DNA of 64,000 nucleotides from Dactylorhiza incarnata (GCA_033032865.1 JAWHQI010000121.1:3348001-3412000), one strand, 5' to 3'. Shown: positions 44,731 to 57,224, numbered from the stretch's first letter. Numbers and translations are program-made. The notes: a model not told the origin generated them from the sequence alone.

Positions 44731-44744
44731 GAGGTTATTCCAAA

Positions 44745-45181
44745 ATGGTTTCACCACCAGGAATAATGACGCTTTATGATCATGATCTCGTATCTACTAG
44801 AGGGGATAATTTTTATATAAAAGAAAAATCATTAGCACCGCTTTTATTTGAAGGTAAAAATTATAAAGGTTGGAAAATTTTCTTAAATCTTTAGATATTA
44901 AAATTTGGGATATTAATTAGAGAGCCCCCAAGAGAATTGAATAGGGAAGAGTGTGTTTTAAATACTAAAGCCATAAATAGCTTATTTTGTGCAATTTTAA
45001 AAGATATTTTTAAACTAGTATATTGTTTTTCTACTGCTTATGAGATTTTTAATTTTCTTGAAGAAACTTATGATTCTCCTTCTACAGGTATGAAACAATC
45101 ACAAGAACCGTAGAATATGCAAGCTTGCATAAATATTCAAGAATGCTCCTCCTTTGATGGATCCATGGAGTCCACATCAAG
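44745..45181 (+). pseudogene. gag: Gag of H, N-terminal part
   Basis: It starts MVSPPGIMTLYDHDLVSTRG and keeps one frame with two TAG codons (near 44893 and 45111). The text matches F's gag in layout: LLFEGKNYKGWKIF, INSLFCAILKDIFKLVY, STAYEIFNFLEETYDSPST. It is cut at 45181 by G; the reading resumes in frame at 62338. The core is as short as in F, so H may be another gag-only relative, but this cannot be tested because the downstream part is missing. Confidence 0.8.
45177..45181. repeat. Left target-site duplication of G (TCAAG)
   Basis: Perfectly repeated at 62338-62342. Confidence 0.93.
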
Positions 45182-46607
45182 TGTAAGAACCCCTCCCCCT
45201 TACTAGGAGGGCTACCTGGGTCTTATGCCCAGAACCACCACCTTACGAATGACACCAACACACGGGTTATTCGCCATCGCAAGACACCAATTCTGTCGGC
45301 TATTACGATCATTTAGCTTGAGGCCAGAAAGGAAAGAATGACCCTAAAATAAAACGAGTCCACATCACAGATTTCATAAATGGAAACAAGATAGTCCAGC
45401 AATGAGTACAAAATAGAGAGAAGGGCTTATGCCCGATACATGTCCAAAATATAGTAAATAAATCTCTCTCTCACTACATTACATGCGGAAGCTAAACACT
45501 CATCTCTTTCAGCACATGTCTTGTAGCAGTAGTTATGCGCGACATCTGCTCCTCAAGTCTTGCCTCCTCTTCCAGCTGGGGCTCCAGCTTCTCGATCTCC
45601 TATGGCCACAATCGACCGTTAGCCATAAAGACTAAGCCAATTTTATGCCCACCTCCCCCCGCGACTCCTAGGCACCGTGCGGGAGGAAGAAGCGGAGGAC
45701 ACAAAGTGGAGTAAACAAAAACAAGTGACATGGGAAATCAATACTATCAAGTATGTGCATGTACATACAAGGTGCTAATCTAACAGTATAAGTAGGTAAG
45801 CAGTAAAGAGCAGTAATAGAAGAAAGTAAATAAGCAGTGCACACAAGTATAGTAAGCAAGTAAATTATTCTACGCTACCATCACATGAGTACCTTAACTT
45901 ATATGAATGCCCATACAAACTTATAAGTTAAGATTTCCGGAAATATAACTTATCATATTAAAGAGCCTATACTAATTTATATGATAAGGTTCTACATTAA
46001 TGTTCTATGGTTTATGTATGAATGATATGCATGTTAAGATATGAGTCACACAAATGCAACACACCCACACGACTCTGTACATACAGACCATTAGTTCCCA
46101 ATTTTTGGAGTTAGCAACACTCTCTGGTACCACCATTGTGGCTACGGCAGCAGTGGAGCGGGTGCCTCCACTTCCTATGCTAGTATACACACTACTAAAC
46201 TTAGACCCTTCGTACGCCTCTGTACATGTCCTAGGTGCACTCTAGAGACTTGCATACTCTTTGCAGGAACCTACCAGTCTTTAAGGTCGGGTGTGCGTCT
46301 TTGGGGATTGTCCTCCAGACCGCAGTATAAACAACCTACTGGCCCCTCAGACTCTCATACCCGCCTAAGTCAATGTACTACCGTCGGTGAGACGACCGGT
46401 CCAGTACCGAAGACCTGCCACTATTTGTTTCTATGCACATGCAAGTTGTCACAACCCGAGCCTCCCGCTCGCAGGACTATCCCGTCCTGATGTATCATCT
46501 CCCATCCTCTAACTAGGGATGAATTTTACCATATCTCTTGCTCATTTAGTTGGCCTACTCTTGTCTAATTATTGATACACTAGAAGCTTAGTGTGAAATC
46601 CTGGACT

Positions 46608-46612
46608 TCCCG
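46608..46612. repeat. Left target-site duplication of K (TCCCG)
   Basis: Repeated at 48845-48849. The uninterrupted site is seen in the other G LTR near 58746. Confidence 0.92.
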
Positions 46613-46619
46613 TGTGCAC

Positions 46620-47165
46620 CGGACCACGACCTCGGCGACGCGTACGCTGAGGATGGCAAGCCCTCTAGGTGATGTTGCGGGCTGCGCGTAGGTCTTCGCA
46701 AGCCCTCTCCAAGCTCTTTTCACCCTGACGGAGATGGTCCTCGCCTCGCCGAATGTGTTCTTCCAGCAAAGAGGCTTCCCCCATAGTGCCGGCCACCTGC
46801 GCGAACCAGTGAAGGTCATCCTCGGTGTCCTTCTAGCGAGTCTCCATTTCATACAACCTCGCCTCCATGTCAGTCACCTGATCAAATAGGCCGTTATCGC
46901 CATGTAGCTGTTGATGGAATTCCACCACCCCGACAAGGAGGTCCCCCAGATCGACCAACTGAGCATTCACCTCGACAGGCGGTATGGCCATCAAAAAGGA
47001 GTCATGGGCTTGAAGGACAGCAATCAGGAGAGCCCACGACTCTTCACTGAATCCCGGAGGGTCAACATGAAAATCCCTCAGGGGGGTAGACGCTGCAGGC
47101 GGCGATGACTCCTGTAGAGATTCCAGAGACGACTGATGGCTGGAAGAGACGGACCTCAGATCATC
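46620..47165 (-). pseudogene. K downstream exon: coiled-coil product related to D1a
   Basis: Read leftwards from an AG-type acceptor at about 47165. The text includes SSSHQSSLESLQESSPPAAS, FHVDPPGFSEESWALLIAVL, VEVNAQLVDLGDLLVGVVEF, DMEARLYEMETR, a stop near 46836, then DDLHWFAQVAGTMGEASLLE and EKSLERACEDLRAARN. The end resembles D1a. The C-terminal part looks like a coiled coil. The upstream intron would run from GTATTC near 47245 to TTTCAG near 47166. Function is unknown; related plant proteins are commonly annotated as retrotransposon gag-like. Confidence 0.5.
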
Positions 47166-47249
47166 TGAAAGCGAGAAAGAGAGCTAAGGCGATGAAGGCG
47201 AATAGCGAAAGCGAGAAGAAAAGGGATTAAGCAGAGCGAATACCTGTAG

Positions 47250-47980
47250 GAGGGGGTGAATATCTACAAGGTCACCATCTTCCCCTTGAAGCTGCGGTGG
47301 ATCGAACCGCGACACCCCGACGGAACCGGCCAATTGGAGGACCACACCCCAACCCCGAGTCTAGGACTGATGGTTATAGACTTCCCTCTAGAGTTAGGGT
47401 GAGAAGACGGGATAGTGGTCACTCCAGCGCACCCCGGGACAGTGGAGGACGCCGTCGCCCAGTCTCTGGTAGACGCCTCACCCAGGAGGGAAGGCGGGAG
47501 AAGTCGATTGGAAGGTGCTGCAGAGTGAGAAGAATTTGGTGTCTGGCTTGATTGGAGTAGGCAAAATAACAAGACAGCGGTTCAAAACCCTACCTGGCAT
47601 CTCGGCATGGAGAGCAGGCGAGTAAGGCGGGGCACCTGTATCGCTGGGAGGTTGTCCCATCTCACCGACCCCCCTGGTAGTGACCTCAGTCACACCCCAC
47701 CCTATCGCAGGACCGGATTGAGGTTGGACTCTTCCTTGATGGGCGAGGTGGTCACCTTTTTTGGCTGAGTCCTGCTCTGAGCGGTGGACTCGGGATCCGT
47801 GGAGGACCTCTCGCGGAGATCGGGGTCAATCCTCCTCTTCTTGTGCTTTTTCTTCCGCACGGAGCCCGAAAGACAAGGCGTCAAGAACTCACCAAGAATG
47901 CCTAGGACCTCGGCAGCCTCAGGCTCATTGTCAGCGAGCCCCGGGTTAGCGGCCGTAGTAGAACCCCCTCCAGAAGACAT
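47250..47980 (-). pseudogene. K upstream exon(s): MSSGGG... product
   Basis: An ATG ending at 47980 (MSSGGGSTTAANPGLADNEP) lies about 35 bp downstream of a TATA box. The frame runs to about 47702 with a Lys/Arg-rich patch (VRKKKHKKRRIDPDLRE) that could be a nuclear-localisation or nucleic-acid-binding stretch. Further minus-strand openings at 47264-47572 may be later exons or chance frames. I do not recognise a domain. Confidence 0.4.
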
Positions 47981-48014
47981 CTCAGCGTATAGAATTGAAG
48001 GCATACCCCCGTTC

Positions 48015-48023
48015 TATTTATAG
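48015..48023 (-). promoter_or_regulatory. TATA box of K
   Basis: CTATAAATA on the minus strand, upstream of the MSSGGG start and downstream of the 45-bp tandem repeats. Confidence 0.6.
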
Positions 48024-48131
48024 AGGAAGGGCCAGTCAGCGCGCAGCCCCGCCAAATAAAGGGATGGACACTTCTTTCCGACCTCAAGCGAGCTCGCAAA
48101 GAGTGGGGATTGTGTACAACCCGTATTCGAC

Positions 48132-48313
48132 GAGTAGAGCTGAGGGTGTCTGGCGAATAGGCCGGCACCTCCTGGCGAGTAGAGCGAAGGGTGTTTGGCG
48201 AGTAGGCCGGCTCCTCCTCGACGAGTAGAGCCGAGGGTGTTTGCCGAGTAGGCCGACACCTCCTGGCGAGTAGAGCTGAGGGTGTTCGATGAGTAGGCCG
48301 ACACCTCCTCGAC
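48132..48313 (-). repeat. 45-46-bp tandem repeat in K
   Basis: Four units start with GAGTAGAGC at 48132, 48177, 48223 and 48268. The array lies 110-300 bp upstream of K's TATA box and resembles an enhancer array. Confidence 0.88.
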
Positions 48314-51300
48314 AAGTAGACCTGTCTTCCGGCGAGACCACGCAGGGAGAACTCGCCCAGAAGGATTTTTTGAGATAGAATCACCTGGATGCCCTTAGTG
48401 GTCTGCCCATAGCCCTTCAAAACAGCGGAGTCTGGCTACCAGCAGACCAGTTTGGGGTGCGTTTAGTGAAATCGTAAGGCGGAATTACTCTATCCGCAGG
48501 CCATCCGGACCATTTTACCCTTAGAAGATTCTGCTTATAAATATGACCAATTATGTCTCAGATCAGCACGGATCCACCCCCCCTTGAGATCCAGTGCTTT
48601 CTTCATGCTATCTGAGACAGGCTCAGTCTATGGTTTCAGGGAGGGGAAGTCAAGTAAGATTTTTGGGTTAGTGGCGGGACCTCCTCGCTGTAGCCTTTGG
48701 GTCCTCTTCCAGCAATCTACCACCAAACTGCGAGGGCTTGTCTTCAGCTCAAAATACTTAGGCCTAGGGATTAAACGAAGAGAGAAGTAACTCAAGCTTC
48801 TCCCCAGTCTCGAACATAGTTGGACTGGTATCCGGGTTCCAACATCCCGTGGACTACCCGGTGAAGGGCTCGCAGTGGTACTTGGGAATGCAATGGTGGC
48901 TGAAGCCCAAATCCCCCTTTCTAGGATATTTACTTTGGTTAGTGACTACCCTTTTTAATGTCCCACTCTCCTTATTACTCATTATAACCTAGGTGCTTTA
49001 TGACTTATCCTTCACCTTAACCCTAAGCAAATGTTCTCTTGAATGGTGCTTAACACTTAAGGTCTCTCATCCTATAAGTGGTGTTTACCTGGTGTATGTT
49101 ATAATACAAATCTTGCTGATTTCCTATGTGGTCATGCTGGTCAAATCATTATATTATGTTTTTACTATCCGCAGGCCAAGATGAGATTGAAGTAGGTTTG
49201 ATTCCTATGATGCACTCTTAACCCTACCATGTCCATGTGAGTTCTAATTTTTACCACAGGTTCATAATGGATAATTTAAGGATTGACCAAAACTTGATAT
49301 ACTTCATAATGATTTGACCTCTATTTAAAAATTCATTAATCAATCAGCATCTTCTAAAATGTGAAGGGAGAACCATGTCAATAGATTCAATCTCGCTAAC
49401 AAAATTTCTAGAGGTGATATATGACATAAAAACATGGTTTCCAAAATTTCATAATTTTTCAGAAGATTTATGATCATGATTTCCATTTAATAAGAAAGAG
49501 GTGAAAACATAACTTTACACACTAAGTACTATATTATGACTTCCTAAAATTCTGAGAAAATTACTAGAGCACTTTAGTGACCTAAAAACCTCTTACCCAG
49601 AGTTTCATAATTTTCCAGAGAAATTATAACCATGTTTTCTATTTAACATAAAAAGGATGAAAAGATGGCTTTACACATCAAGTACTAGATTATATCTTTC
49701 AAAAATTCTGAGAAAATTATTATAATACTATAGTGAACTGAAAACATCAAATCCAAGGTTTCATAATTTTCCAGGAATATTTCACCATAAATATTTCACA
49801 AAATATGAAGAGGGATAAACTGAATAAATGAAATTTTTCCATAAATAATAACTCCAAAAATTCTAACAAAATTCACAGAGTTTCATAATTGGATTCCTAA
49901 CTATAATCCAAAGTTTCAACACTTCCTCAAACATTTTGCTTAATAAATTTTCCATTATTCAGAATTGAGACATAAGACAATTTTGATAATTCTTATAGAA
50001 ATAATCTCTGAAATTTTCTACCAAAATTTACAGAGATTTTAAATGGCATAACAAGTGATTCTCCAGAGTTTCAGAATTTATCACAAAATTCTAATCATGA
50101 AAATTTCATAAATACACAAGTGTGATATAGGACAAATTGATCATAATCATGAGATTCTTGACTCTAGAACTCTTAAGATTTTCTAAGGTGATGTATTATA
50201 TCATAATTAGGGTGTGTGCAAAATTTCAGAAGTTAACTCCCAACCATTTGGGCTAAACACACAAAATACAAATTTTTGCTATTGGCACACATATTCCCCT
50301 TTTAAGTAGAGACATGCAAGTGGAATTACCCTACATGCAGAGGTCCAATTGATCTCAAATTTTAATGATGGTCTGATATTGGCTAAATGAGTATGACACC
50401 CAAATTTGGGGTCAGTTGGAGCTACACAACTCCAAAAATGTCACTTATTTGATTTTACATATTTTGAATAAAACCATAAGAAAATTACCTCCTAAAAATC
50501 TGATTTTTGGATGCAAGTTAGATAAAGGGCACATGCATGCATGGCCAAAAATTCAGGTCCATTAGATCTACCATTTAATATATACACTCAATTTAATTTC
50601 TGTCCTCTAGTTGGACCAACCTCACCAATTTGGATGCTGAAGGTCCTACATTGCCCCAAATTGGGCTGATTTAAATTTCTAGTGAAAGTAGACATCAAGA
50701 TCTACAAGAGCTATCTCAGGCAACTTTTCATGAAACAACCTCTAAGGGCCTTAAAATCAAGCATAAACATTCACATGAAAGTGTGACAGAATATATCATT
50801 TAATTAAGAGTGGTCTGCAGATAACCATCAGACGAAATTAACGGCTATGATTTCATCTCCTACCTCCAGCCAACAGCCAGGATTTCACTGACCTGGGCCA
50901 ACTTCCACCATGATTTCCCGACAGCTAAGCCACCTCCCTGGTCGGCCACCGCCACCACCACCTCCGTTGAGGTGGGGGCTATCGATTGGCGGTGGTTTGG
51001 CCGCTAGAGGTGGTGTTTTCCGGCGATCTCGACGAGTTCTTATCCATGGAATTTGGAAGGGAATGGCTCACTGAATCGGGCTCAATTGAGCCTGATATCT
51101 CCACCTAAGGATCTAAGAAGCTAACACAAGGGGAGGGGGGAGAAACCAACTTATGTGGGTGCTTGACGACGAGTATTGTAGCGGCACGGCATGGTGACGA
51201 TGATCTCCGGCGAGCTTGCTCAAAAATCCAATTCTCCAGCAAAAGCTTCACTCCAGGAGGCTATTCCGACTCCTCTCCTCCTTCTAAAGCTAGTGGAAAG

Positions 51301-51322
51301 GTCCAAAAGAGCTGGGGAGGGG

Positions 51323-51330
51323 TGTATAAG
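51323..51330 (-). promoter_or_regulatory. TATA-like box of the left G LTR
   Basis: CTTATACA on the minus strand followed by a C/T-rich CCCCTCCCC tract. The same context is at 61224-61231 in the right LTR. Confidence 0.4.
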
Positions 51331-51664
51331 GAGGTTTGAAGAGGGGGAGCTCGGACTCACCTTGGTTGCTCCTCCTAGCTGCCACATGGAACCTATTCAG
51401 CCCAAATCTGGCTGGGCATTAACTGTGGGGGCTCAGGCAAGGATTTGGGCAGAGGAATGGAGAGCCAAGTGGCATCCATTCCTCAAAATCCTCTTTTGTC
51501 TTAATGGATTATGGGGAAATCTCAAGTTTACCCCCTTGCATGTCCTTGCATGTTAGGACCATGGGGAATGGCTGGTAATTAGGCACTTGGTCTGCTGGAT
51601 GGGATTGGATTAAGGCCTTAGTCCACTTGAATTTGGTTTGGGCTCTTAATTTCTTCATTTAGGC

Positions 51665-52195
51665 CTAAGGTTGACCATGGTTGACCTTTATGTTGACTTG
51701 GTCAATTGGGTGGGTTAACTGGTCCAAGATGTTGGCCTTGGGTCCCTTAACATCCCTCAATGTTAATTGGGTCATGGTGCTGCCCCAATTGGGCCAATTT
51801 AACCAATAGGTGTGATTTTGGCCAAAATTGGGGAAAAGTTGACTTTGATCACTTTGGTCAAATTGGTGATCCCATGATGGGGCTTTTGTGTCAATTGGGT
51901 AACCCATGATGTCCTAAGGCTAGGGGTGAAGTCAATTTCATGTGTTGGGGGTCAATTGAACCTATTAGGGAAGGATTGGCTTATGTTGACCCAAGTTTGA
52001 CTTTGGTCAATTTGGACCACTTAAAGACCCCATGATGGGGCTTTTGGGTCCAAAGCCCTCATTTAGGGGTTTACCATCTAGTGGTGGGGTCAATTTGGCC
52101 ATATGAGCAGGAATTGAACCCTATTGAGTTGGATTGGGTTATATTGACCTAGGTTTGACTTGGGTCAATTTGGCTAAATTGTTTGACCAAATGAT
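51665..52195 (-). repeat. W-box-rich degenerate tandem repeat in U3 of the left G LTR
   Basis: About three degenerate ~165-bp units carry TTGACTTTGGTCAA and CCCATGATGGGGCTTTTG words. I count about 16 TTGAC[CT] hexamers on both strands; chance would give about 0.5. The same region in the other LTR is 61565-62095. Confidence 0.75.
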
Positions 52196-52499
52196 GGGGC
52201 TTTTGGTCTACTACGCCTCCTTTGGGGTTAGGGACATGGTGGTGGGGTTAATTCACATGTGTAGATTCAATTTGAGCTAATTTGGTTTAGAATGACTTGC
52301 CTTCAATATTTATTCGCACTTGAGTTATCTACATTCAAGGCGATCTAAGGTCACCACCTAGCTCAAACTCACCTCACTCACCACATGTCCTATCCTAAGT
52401 GGAATTAAGGGGTCTAGTAGGAAATGCGATGTTACAAATCCTAATAAACAAAAAAATAATTTCGTCCCCGAAATTTAAGTTCAGGTCTACGGGATTCTG

Positions 52500-55400
52500 T
52501 ACGCGATCGTAAGTAAATAAATCTTGAGAGGTTTTAGGTTGTACCTGAAGTGAAGAGTCCCGGGTACTATTGCTGCATGAGATCTAGAGGCTCCCATGTA
52601 TGTTCCTCTCGTCCATGGTTGGACCACATCACCTTGACTAAAGTGACTTTCTTCTTTCACAGGACTCGGACCGTTGTATCGTCAATCCAGACTGGTTCCA
52701 GACGGACAGATCTATCGGACTCCACCGGGCCCGAGGGGGAAGTGATGTGCTGATCCGACCTAAGTAGAGCTCTCCGTAGTGAAGAGACATGAAAGACATC
52801 GTGCAAATTTGCCAACTCAAACGGCAGCTCCAGCCTTTAAGCCAAGGGGACGATCCGCTCCAAGATCCTGTAAGGCCCCATAAATTGAGGGCTGAGATTC
52901 TTGTGTCCTCGCACCCGCGAGACACCATGCACCAGACGTATCTTTAGATAAACCCTGTATCCTATTTGGAATGCCACTTTTTGATGCCTCGCATCATAAT
53001 ACTTGGCCTGCCTACTCTGAGCCTCCAACATCCTGTCCCTGATCATCCAAACTTTAGCATCCGTGTCCTCAACAAATTCCGATCCAAGTGCCTTCTGGTC
53101 CTCTTCTTGGACCCAAGAAAGCGGTGTCCGACACTTCCTACCGTATAAAGCCTCATACAGTGCCATCCTAATGCTTTCCTGGTGGCTGTTGTTGTATGAA
53201 AACTCGATCATGGGTAACAACTTCTCCCAGGGCTTTCACATATCCAAAATGCACAAGCGTAGCAGGTCCTCCAAAGTCCGGTTGGTCCGTTCTATCTGCC
53301 CGTCAGTCTGTGGATGGAAAGCGGCACTGAACGTCAGTCGAGACCCCAAGTATGCCTGCCCGCTCTCCACTCCATATAAGTGAACCTACCATCGCGATCT
53401 AAGACAATCGTCCTCGACACACCGTGGTACCTGACGAACTGTTCCACAAACAATCTCACCAGAACGACAACTGAATCGTCCTTCCTGACCGGTATGAACC
53501 ATTCTACCTTGGTCAATCTATCTACTATCACCCAAATAGAATCGTGCCCAGAGTGGGAGCGAGGCAATTAGTGTACGAAGTCCATGGCCATGTTCTCGAA
53601 TTTCCACTCCGGCACTGGCAGCGGCCGTAGAAGTCCTGCTGGGCTCCCGCATTCTGCCTTTACTAGCTGGCAAGATTCGCAGTGTGAGACAAAGGACACG
53701 ATCTCCTTCTTCATTCCTGGCCATTACATGTCCTTCCGTAGATCCGCTGTCATCTTGGAGATCCCGGGGTGCACTGAGTACTTAGTGCAGTGTGCCTCCC
53801 TGAGTATCTCTTCCCAGATTCCACCTCCTGCGGGAATGTAGACACGCCCCCAGAAATGGATGATATCATCACGCAGTGAATAATCATCCGACTTGCCTTC
53901 TTCTAAGGCTCTGAACACTAGCTCCAGATCTGAATCCTGTCTCTGCTGTGCTCTGAAGCGATCCCGTATATCACAGGTGATGCTCAGAGATGACAGGTAC
54001 TCTCTGTGGGCTTCGGGCCGCACCTTAGAAACAAAGGTAATGTGCATCTCTTCTAACATCTTTACCAGCTCCATGGCCATCATCTGGGGATCCTGTCCTG
54101 ATGTGCCGGCTCTCCTGCTCAAGGCATCCGCTACCATGTTCGCCTTCCCCAGATGAGAGTGCATGGTGTAGTCAATGCCACACAAGAACTCTAAACATCT
54201 CCACTGGCGTCGGTTCAGATCCTTCTGGGTGTCGATGTATTCGAGATTCTTGTGATAAGAGAAGATCTCACAATGAATCCCATACAGATAATGCCTCCAA
54301 ATCTTCAAGGCAAAGACCACCGCTCCGAGTTCTAAATCGTGTACCGGATAATTTTGTTCATGCTTCTTTAGTTGTCTTGAAGCATATGAAATCACATGGC
54401 TGTGCTGCATGAGAACATCACCCATCCCCTGATAAGATGCGTCGGTGTAAATATGGAATCCCTCCTTCCCAGATGGGAGGGCAAGGATGGGGGATGTGGT
54501 GAGTCGGTTCTTTAACTCCTGGAAAGCTTCCTCACACTTCTCTGTCCAGGTGAAACCAACATCCTTCTTCGTTAATGACGTGAGGGGAAAAGCAATATTT
54601 GAAAACCCCTGCACGAACTTACGGTAATATCGTGCTAATCCCAGGAAGCTGCGGACATCTGAGGCCGACTTTGGTTGTGGCCAATCTCTTACTGCTTGCC
54701 CTTTGGCTGGGTCCACTGCCACCCGACCCCGCTGATGATGTGTCCTAGAAATGCCACCTCCTATAGCCAGAATTTGCATTTCGAGAACTTTGCGTACATT
54801 TGGTGCTGCCGCAAATTGCCCAGGACTTGAGCCAAGTGTTGAGTATGCTCCTCCTTCGTCTTGGAGTAGATCAGGATATCATCAATGAACACTATGCCGA
54901 ATCTATCTAGATAGGGTTCGAATACACGGTTCATCAAGCTCATGAATGCAGAGGGAGCATTCGTGAGCCCGAAGGGCATCACCGTGAATTCATATAACCC
55001 ATAACGGGAGCTGATGGCCGTCTTCGGGATATGCTCTTCTCGAATCCGCAACTGATAGTATCCGGATCTCAAATCAAGCTTAAAGAACTAGAAGGCTCTC
55101 TGCAGCTGGTCAAATAACTCATCGATTCTCGGTAGCGGATATGTGTTCCACACCGTCAACTGATTCAGCTCTCGGTAATCAATGCAGAGACAGTGCGACC
55201 CATCCTTCTTCTTTACGAATAATACCGGTGCTCTCCAAGGTGACGAGCTCGGCCTAACAAACCCCAAGTCCACAAGCTCCTAGAGTTGGGTTTTGAACTC
55301 TGCTAGCTCCTTCGGTGCCATCCTGTATGGTGCCCGAGACACCGGTCTCGCTCCTGGTACTTATTGGATCTGGAAATCCATATATCTAGATGGGGGTAGT

Positions 55401-55930
55401 CCGGTCAGCTTCTCTGGGAACACATCGGAAAAGTCCCTAACTACTGGAATATCCATTATAGATATCTCTGTCTCCTCCATCTCGAAACAGATTTGATACA
55501 CCTCATCTCCCTGCTCATGGTCTTTGACAACCTGTGCAGATGATAATAAAGAATGGGAGGTGGGTTTAGTACCTTCGATCACTACTTTTGAATCTTCATT
55601 CCACAGAACAATTCTCTTCGCTTGAGAGTCGATATTGGCATGGTTCCAGTATAGCCAGTTCATGCCCAAGATCAAATCGTATCCTTTCATCTTCAAAAGT
55701 GTCGCTGGAGCTTCGAACATCCTTCCTCCGATTTCTACGTTCATGTTGCACTTGTCACATGTTACTATCTTCGATCCATCTACCCGTCGCACCTTCCTTT
55801 CGAGGCCCGTGAAGTGCTGTACTTGTTCTAAGTCGTCTATGAATTCGTCTGAGATGAACAAGTGAGAGGCACCCGTGTCGAACAGTGTGTATGCGGGCTT
55901 TTTGCAGACTAGGACTATACCTGGGTGGTT
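52500..55930 (-). pseudogene. pol: Gypsy pol of element G: protease, RT, RNase H, integrase, chromodomain
   Basis: Protease has FDTGASHLFI near 55880 and LILGMNWL near 55660. RT has [48 protein letters not shown] and [10 protein letters not shown] near 54880. RNase H includes YTDASYQGMGDVLMQ near 54440 and DALSRR near 54110. The integrase finger is HPGISKMTADLRKDM then WPGMKKE; core residues lie in AMDFVH and LDRDGRF, and the third acidic residue is preserved in DGQIERTN near 53300. The C-terminus has NLHDVFHVSSLRRALLRSDQ and a recognisable chromodomain (VKVMWSNHGREEHTWEPLDL). Breaks include stops near 55362, 55275, 55088 and 53720, a frameshift near 54760, another near 53340 and more up to 53220. 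All domains are present, which contrasts with B, E and F. Confidence 0.9.
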
Positions 55931-55961
55931 TTGTTGTTTGGGTCATAAGTTTAAAGTGCGA

Positions 55962-57053
55962 CTAAAGTTTTTCAAATAATACTAAGTAAGCGAAGCGAAA
56001 AATAAACACAAAGTTACCTGTGATGACTTCTTCGGGGTTCCGGGGCTCTGCGAGATCCAACGCATACATATGCTCTAGTCGTCGGCCTCTACCGTGAGGT
56101 CCTCGGCCCTGACCTCGTCCTCGGCCTCGGCCTCGGCCCTGCTGTGCTGGAGGGGCTGCTGGAGGAGGAGGAGGAAGAAATTGCTGAGGGCAATTAGCTC
56201 TAATGTGCCCCGGCTGGTGGCACCCATAACATATCACCTGCTGGCGACCTCGATCATCCTGCCTCCCCGGCTCCCGGATCCATAGTGGTGGAGGAGCCAT
56301 CACTACAGGAGGCTGCAACTCTGGCCTGAAGTTGGGATGAGGACGTCCCCCACCTTTTCTGTGACTCATCACCCTGCCCCGCTGTGGGCCCCTACTGCTC
56401 TCTCCATGGAATGATACATCGACCAGTCTCTTTCCCCTGCTCTGCACCATCAACTGGTCTGCCACCAGCTTCTTGGACATCTCGATGATCTGGGTAGACG
56501 TGCCATGCGATACAAAAAGTAGAGTCTGCCTCAATGAATCCTTCAGGCCCTGATAGAATCTCTTGGTGTACTTCCTATCATCCAAGTCATGTACCTCCGG
56601 GAATCTGACCAGGTGGGAGAACTCCCTCTGGTACTCAATCACTGATCTGGTCCCTTGACGGAGGTTCATAAACCTCTCTTCTAGCTCATCCCTATCTGTG
56701 GCAGATACGCAGTGCTCTAAGAAGATATCACTGAACTCGTCCCATGAGATGCCTGACATCTCCCGATCTGCAAAAGTGGAGTCCAACACCGACTTCCACC
56801 ATATTTTGTAATGTGTATCCAAAGCAGACGTCGCCAAGGAGATGACTCTATTGACTAGGCAGCTGATTCCTGCTAGCAGCTCCTAAATAGAGTCGAGCCA
56901 CTCCTCTGTCTTTACTGCGTTCTCTGTTCCATGATATACTGGAGGGGACAAACTCTTGAATGCATTTAGCCAGTTTGATCCGGGGTTTGGCTGCGCGGCC
57001 GAAACCTGTTGAGCTCTGAAGGATTCCAAGATAGCCATCAAGGTCTGCCCCAT
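55962..57053 (-). pseudogene. gag: Gypsy gag of element G
   Basis: I place the start at the ATG ending at 57053 (MGQTLMAILESFRAQQ); the frame is open further back to about 57127. A single TAG at 56883-56885 (after EWLDSI) interrupts it. The capsid core follows: WDEFSDIFLEHCVSATDRDE, FMNLRQGTRSVIEYQREFSH, RFYQGLKDSLRQTLL. A basic Arg/Gly linker leads to a zinc knuckle CYGCHQPGHIRANC near 56190-56230, a Pro run and an Arg-Gly repeat tail (about 56090-56150). The frame ends at 55962 and protease begins in another frame. One point mutation separates this gag from a continuous frame. Confidence 0.87.
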
Positions 57054-57224
57054 ATCCGTCTGCAGAAAAGGGGTAGCAGTCGGAGGGGGAGGGACAACAT
57101 CTCGTGAATTAGCAAACTGCGGGGACTACACAAAAGTAAGGTTGTATTAGGGTTGGCCCAACTCAATGCTTAAATGGACTATTTTCTGTGATTTTTACGC
57201 ATGGGCACACAATAGCTTTCGCAG

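Larger units (their letters stand above)
46613..48844 (-). mobile_element. Element K: 2.2-kb TG...CA insertion carrying gene-like exons
   Basis: The insertion is exact, proved by the empty site in the other G LTR and by the 5-bp TCCCG duplication. Ends are TGTGCACCGG...GTTCCAACA. The 5-bp duplication and TG...CA ends point to LTR-type integration, most simply a solo LTR. It contains a minus-strand TATA box, tandem repeats and two or more open stretches that resemble D1. I cannot tell whether it is a solo LTR with coding sequence inside or a short complete element. Confidence 0.8.
45182..52436 (-). repeat. Left (3') LTR of G, interrupted by K
   Basis: 7255 bp in total. Removing K and one copy of its duplication leaves about 5.02 kb, matching the other LTR. 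U3 is at the right end and carries W-box-rich repeats (51665-52195). Confidence 0.92.

Noticed and set aside
47995..48420. Repeat-containing ORFs on both strands in K
   Set aside because: They are produced by the 45-46-bp tandem array lying upstream of the TATA box and have no independent support.
51665..52195. W-boxes as proof of defence regulation
   Set aside because: The hexamer is short and the region is tandemly repeated. I keep it as a hypothesis only.
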